Positions 33,561-36,772 of a DNA stretch of 36,772 bases are shown here, in pieces; positions within the stretch are counted from its first letter, which is position 1, and each line of letters opens with the position of its first letter. Origin of the DNA: Negativicutes bacterium (lineage in GTDB: Bacteria; Bacillota; Negativicutes; JAGPMH01); assembly GCA_018052945.1 (NCBI GenBank), contig JAGPMH010000015.1, positions 1 to 36,772 of the forward strand, in the 5' to 3' direction. The notes under the pieces were generated by a model. The model had not been told where the DNA came from. It saw nothing but the letters and a program-made list of their open reading frames with translations, and ran no database searches. A program made the position numbers and the translations under genes.

Positions 33561-34745
33561 CTAGCTCACATATACTAATGTTTGATATTTTTTAAGTTCT
33601 TGATAGCACTTTGCTTCAACTTCAGTTTGTGAGGTAAAACCTACTTCAACTGTTAAGCCTTCTGCTCTTAAAGATTTTGCTTTGAGAATGGCTTCACCTA
33701 ATTTCCCTTCACTCCATGCCACATAAATATTTTTATCAATTACTTTATAATTAATTTTTTGGCGTTCAAGCGCTAACATAATACGTTCTATTCCTAAAGC
33801 AAACCCTGTCGCCGGACAATCATTACCAAAAGTTTTTAGCATTTTATCATAACGTCCGCCACCACATAACGGGAAGCCTAGACCTTGGGTATAAGCTTCA
33901 AAAACCATTCCAGTATAGTAATCGAAGTCGCGGATTATGCCTAAATCAAAACTAATATATTGCTCTACTCCATACACTTTTAGCAAGGCAAATATTTCCT
34001 CTAAATTTACTAAAGCATTTTTACTTTTTTCATTTTCTGTCATCGCCTTTGCTTTTGCCAAAATTTCTTCGTGACCATGCAGTAACGGTAATTGCTTTAA
34101 GGCTTCTTGATGTTTATCAGTCAAGCCACTATTTTCTATTTCTTCATTAAAGGAAACTAGGTCTCTGTTAACCATTGCTTCTTTTAATTTTTCTTGTTTT
34201 TCTTTGCTTAAGCCACTTTCTTCCATAACTCCATTAATAAACTGAATTTGTCCCAGGCTAATTTGGAAATTTTCAAGCCCAGCTCTACGCAGTGTTTCAA
34301 TTGATAAGGCAATTACTTCCGCATCAGCACTTGCTTGACAAACCCCCATCAATTCAACACCGGCTTGATAAAACTCACATTGTCGCCCCATTTGTGCCTG
34401 TTCATAACGAAAAACATTGGCAATATAAGATAACTTTAAGGGTCTTTTCTCTTCATTTAATCTAGTAGAGGCAACTCGCGCAATCGGCGTTGTCATATCA
34501 TAACGAAGACCTAAGGTCGTATTATCTTTATCAAAAAACTTAAACATATTTTGTTGCATTTCATCATTATTGCCAATCGTTAAAGTTTCTAAAAATTCAA
34601 AGGTTGGTGAAACAATTTCTTCATAGCCCCACTTCACGAAAACGCTAGCGACGGCATCTTCAATTTGTCTTTTAGCCATTGCTTCATTGGGTAAAAAATC
34701 TCTGGTTCCATATGGTATTTTAAGTACAATTTCTTCTTTTTTCAT
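33561..34745 (-). CDS. hisZ: ATP phosphoribosyltransferase regulatory subunit HisZ
   Basis: A 394-residue paralogue of histidyl-tRNA synthetase that binds short-form HisG and is needed for its activity and histidine feedback. The class II fold is seen in PYGTRDFLPNEA, TPTFEFLETL-like (SPTFEFLETL), LRYDMTTPIARV, FRYEQAQMGRQCEFYQAG and FALGIERIMLALER. Length is that of HisZ, without the full C-terminal anticodon-binding domain of HisS. The presence of a short HisG at 31237-31902 confirms the choice. It is encoded apart from the his operon, between yerC and an HD-domain gene. Confidence 0.9.
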   Translation of the reverse strand: MKKEEIVLKIPYGTRDFLPNEAMAKRQIEDAVASVFVKWGYEEIVSPTFEFLETLTIGNNDEMQQNMFKFFDKDNTTLGLRYDMTTPIARVASTRLNEEKRPLKLSYIANVFRYEQAQMGRQCEFYQAGVELMGVCQASADAEVIALSIETLRRAGLENFQISLGQIQFINGVMEESGLSKEKQEKLKEAMVNRDLVSFNEEIENSGLTDKHQEALKQLPLLHGHEEILAKAKAMTENEKSKNALVNLEEIFALLKVYGVEQYISFDLGIIRDFDYYTGMVFEAYTQGLGFPLCGGGRYDKMLKTFGNDCPATGFALGIERIMLALERQKINYKVIDKNIYVAWSEGKLGEAILKAKSLRAEGLTVEVGFTSQTEVEAKCYQELKKYQTLVYVS

Positions 34746-34751
34746 TGATTG

Positions 34752-35054
34752 CTACTCCTCTTTATTTCCTAATCTCTCTAAGATAGTTTTATAACCATCA
34801 GCGCCATAATGCAAACATCTTTTTACTCTACTAATCGTCGCTGTGCTAGCACCAGTTCTTGCAACAATATCATCATAAGTATGTCCAGTTTGCAACATCC
34901 TTGCAACTTCAAGCCTTTGTGCCAACGATTTCAGCTCACTGACAGTGCAAATATCTTCAAAAAATTGATAACATTCTTCATTATTATTAAGTGATAATAT
35001 CGCATCGAATAACTGATCACTTAATTGATCCTTCAATTTTGGATTTGCTGACAA
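34752..35054 (-). CDS. YerC/YecD-family TrpR-like regulator
   Basis: A 100-residue DNA-binding protein of the TrpR superfamily (YerC/YecD group). The helix-turn-helix is at the C-terminal part: YDDIVARTGASTATISRVKRCL. The N-terminal helices contain LFDAILSLNNNEECYQFFEDIC and SLAQRLEVARML. I prefer the TTG at 35054 because AAAGGGGTG lies 6 bases upstream; the GTG three codons earlier lies inside that site. Regulators of this family have been proposed to control histidine genes in Firmicutes; the next gene, 6 bases on, is hisZ. Confidence 0.88.
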   Translation of the reverse strand: MSANPKLKDQLSDQLFDAILSLNNNEECYQFFEDICTVSELKSLAQRLEVARMLQTGHTYDDIVARTGASTATISRVKRCLHYGADGYKTILERLGNKEE

Positions 35055-35388
35055 AATAGCCACCCCTTTATAATAAATATTTCATTATTGAAAATATTCT
35101 TGCTTTAAAATAATTTTCCTTCTTTACTCCTTTTATTCTTTACTTTGTGAAATTATACTATAAATTTAAATAATTATCAATTAAATTTATGTTAAAAAAA
35201 GCTAATATAATTAGGCTTTATCCGATATTTTTTCAAAGTAAAAAACTTACGGAATTTTATCACAAACTCCCTTCTTGTTCATTGACAAACAACTTTTTAG
35301 TACCTATAATTAAGTAGAAGTATAAACCAGGATTATTCTTTAATATATAAAATCTGGTTTAAATATTATTTTAGGAGGAATATTAATA
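35055..35388. promoter_or_regulatory. Divergent promoter region yerC / carboxyltransferase
   Basis: This 334-base gap holds two good promoters facing apart. Minus strand: TTGATA (35175-35180), 17 bp, TATAAT (35152-35157), giving a leader of about 90 bases before yerC. Plus strand: TTGACA (35282-35287), 17 bp, TATAAT (35305-35310), a full consensus. The plus-strand leader carries an AACCAG...CTGGTT hairpin (near 35326-35359) before GGAGGAAT. No riboswitch or operator is recognised. Confidence 0.8.
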
Positions 35389-36735
35389 ATGGCAAAAAAA
35401 GCTGTAAAAATTACAGAAACTGTCCTTCGTGATGGACATCAATCATTATGTGCTACGCGCATGCGTTTAACTGATATGGATTCCCAATTAGAAGCGCTTG
35501 ACAAAGTAGGCTACTTCGCACTTGAAGCTTGGGGTGGCGCAACATTTGACACTTGCCTTCGTTTCTTAAATGAAGATCCTTGGGAGCGTTTAAAATTCCT
35601 TAAATCTAAACTTAAAACTCCTATTTCCATGTTACTAAGAGGTCAAAACATTCTTGGTTACAATCATTATGCTGATGACGTTGTAGAAATGTTCGTTAAA
35701 AAAATGGTTGAGCATGGTATTGGTGTTATTCGTGTATTCGATGCCTTAAATGACGTTCGTAATCTTGAAGTAGCTATCAAAGCTGGTTTAGAAGCAGGCG
35801 CTCACGTTCAAGGTGTTTGTGTTTACACAATCAGCCCTTTCCACACAAAAGAAAGCTATGTTAAATTAGCTAAAGAATTAGAAGCTAAAGGCGTTCATTC
35901 TATTTGTATTAAAGATATGTCCGGTCTTCTTGCACCATATGTGGCATATGATTTAGTAAAAGCATTAAAAGAAGCGGTAAAATTACCAATCGAATTACAC
36001 ACTCATTATACTAGTGGCTTTGGTTCAATGACTTACTTAAAAGCTATTGAAGCAGGCGTTGATATTGTTGACTGTGCACTTTCACCATTCTCCTTAGGAA
36101 CTTCTCAACCATGTACAGAAACAATGATTGCTGCACTTGAAGGTACTGAGTATGATACCGGTTTAGACCGAGCTGCTTTAAAACCAATCGCTCTTCACTT
36201 TGCTGGTGTAAAAAAATCATTATCTGAAGACTTCGGTTTAAAAACACATTTTGATGTTGATACTAATGTTCTTGATTTCCAAATTCCTGGTGGAATGCTT
36301 TCCAACTTACGCAACCAACTTAAAGAACAAGGTATGGAAGACAAATATCAAGATCTTCTTGAGGAAATGCCAAGAGTTCGTAAAGATCTTGGTTATCCAC
36401 CACTTGTTACTCCAACCAGCCAAATCGTAGGCTCAATGGCTACATTCAATGTTATGCTTGGTGAGCGCTACAAAATGGTACCAAGAGAAGTAAAAGATTT
36501 AGCTCGTGGTAAATATGGCCGTACTCCACTTCCAGTAGCTGATGAAGTACGCGAAAAAATCATTGGTACTGACGAAATCATTGATTATCGTCCAGCTGAT
36601 GATATCGAACCACAACTTGATAAATTAAAAGCAGATTTAGCGGAAAAAGGCTATCCTAATGCTTCTATTGAAGATGTATTATCATACGCATTATTCCCTG
36701 AAGTTGCTTTAGAGTTCTTCAAAAATAATCGTTAA
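35389..36735 (+). CDS. Carboxyltransferase subunit (oxaloacetate decarboxylase alpha / pyruvate carboxylase B / 5S type)
   Basis: A 448-residue carboxyltransferase with the DRE-TIM barrel: ITETVLRDGHQSLCATRMR at the N-terminus, LRGQNILGYNHYADDVV, IRVFDALNDVRN, CIKDMSGLLAPY (with the carboxylated-lysine type site) and IELHTHYTSGFGSMTYLKAIEAGVD with metal histidines. The conserved PYC-OADA domain follows (VPREVKDLARGKYGRTP). It stops at FFKNNR without the C-terminal biotin-lysine (AMKM) domain, so the biotin carrier must be a separate protein. Codon use is clearly more biased than in its neighbours, indicating high expression, in keeping with its consensus promoter and TAGGAGG site. It functions in oxaloacetate/pyruvate or methylmalonyl-CoA interconversion; the exact reaction depends on the missing partners. 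Confidence 0.93.
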   Translation: MAKKAVKITETVLRDGHQSLCATRMRLTDMDSQLEALDKVGYFALEAWGGATFDTCLRFLNEDPWERLKFLKSKLKTPISMLLRGQNILGYNHYADDVVEMFVKKMVEHGIGVIRVFDALNDVRNLEVAIKAGLEAGAHVQGVCVYTISPFHTKESYVKLAKELEAKGVHSICIKDMSGLLAPYVAYDLVKALKEAVKLPIELHTHYTSGFGSMTYLKAIEAGVDIVDCALSPFSLGTSQPCTETMIAALEGTEYDTGLDRAALKPIALHFAGVKKSLSEDFGLKTHFDVDTNVLDFQIPGGMLSNLRNQLKEQGMEDKYQDLLEEMPRVRKDLGYPPLVTPTSQIVGSMATFNVMLGERYKMVPREVKDLARGKYGRTPLPVADEVREKIIGTDEIIDYRPADDIEPQLDKLKADLAEKGYPNASIEDVLSYALFPEVALEFFKNNR

Positions 36736-36741
36736 TTAAAG

Positions 36742-36768
36742 TGGGGTGCTATTTATAGCACCTCTTTT
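36742..36768 (+). terminator. Terminator of the carboxyltransferase gene
   Basis: A strong stem, GGTGCTA/TAGCACC, with loop TTTA, followed by TCTTTTATAT, starts 6 bases after the stop codon. It makes the gene probably monocistronic. Confidence 0.9.
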
Positions 36769-36772
36769 ATAT

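Noticed and set aside
33561-34745. Histidyl-tRNA synthetase HisS
   Set aside because: Length and context with a short HisG fit HisZ, and the C-terminal anticodon-binding domain is incomplete.

Overview
The window is chromosomal DNA of a low-GC (roughly one third G+C), anaerobic-type Firmicute, most likely a member of the Negativicutes. Support for this is indirect: strong AGGAGG/AAGGGGTG ribosome binding sites, a short-form HisG paired with HisZ, SpoIID- and SpoIIE-type proteins, a biotin-free carboxyltransferase subunit of the oxaloacetate decarboxylase/transcarboxylase kind, and a ruv-que-tgt-yajC-secDF gene order. No tRNA, rRNA, IS element, phage gene or CRISPR array is visible. Species cannot be named from sequence alone.

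Layout. (1) 1-5.3 kb: accessory redox and stress genes: an iron-dependent alcohol dehydrogenase divergent from a 4Fe-4S ferredoxin-like protein, a DJ-1/PfpI protein, a UvsE DNA repair endonuclease, a membrane 4Fe-4S protein and a CRP/FNR-family regulator. Two similar palindromes lie upstream of the ferredoxin gene and of the regulator gene. (2) 5.4-8.7 kb: a nucleoside-salvage operon, nudF-deoB-pdp-cupin. (3) 8.8-23.4 kb: a long run of minus-strand housekeeping genes. In transcription order these are pabA-pabB-pabC (p-aminobenzoate), a YibQ-like divergent polysaccharide deacetylase, ruvC-ruvA-ruvB (Holliday junctions), queH, spoIID-like, queA, tgt (queuosine tRNA modification), yajC, 5-formyl-THF cyclo-ligase, a SpoIIE-like phosphatase, a small P-loop protein, secD and secF. 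(4) 23.4-24.7 kb: a 1.3-kb region with no annotated-size gene (see below). (5) 24.8-31.9 kb: the histidine operon hisGDCBHAF(IE), ending in a SagB-type nitroreductase. (6) 32-35.1 kb: a plus-strand 2-hydroxyacid dehydrogenase, convergent with a yerC-hisZ-HD-domain operon. (7) 35.3-36.8 kb: a highly expressed-looking carboxyltransferase subunit with its own consensus promoter and terminator.

The most unusual part is 23.42-24.71 kb. It holds four tandem, same-direction transcription units of about 280-330 bp. Each has a 15-bp box matching the CodY consensus at 14 or 15 of 15 positions, directly upstream of a sigma-A promoter with an exactly 17-bp spacer and a TATAAT -10, and each ends in an intrinsic terminator. 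The first three transcripts share a 5' hairpin. Terminators of units 1 and 3 are homologous and differ by compensatory base changes. Units 1, 2 and 4 contain short ORFs (58, 49 and 43 codons) with ribosome binding sites; the first two share a C-terminal motif. Unit 3 has no ORF but folds into successive perfect hairpins. I do not recognise this family: it may encode small proteins, structured regulatory RNAs, or dual-function RNAs.

How the parts fit: the window mostly encodes biosynthesis (His, pABA/folate), tRNA modification, recombination and protein export. Terminators are compact, with stop codons often inside the terminator stem. The CodY-like array sits between the his operon and the pab genes, so a nutrient-status role is a reasonable but unproven guess.
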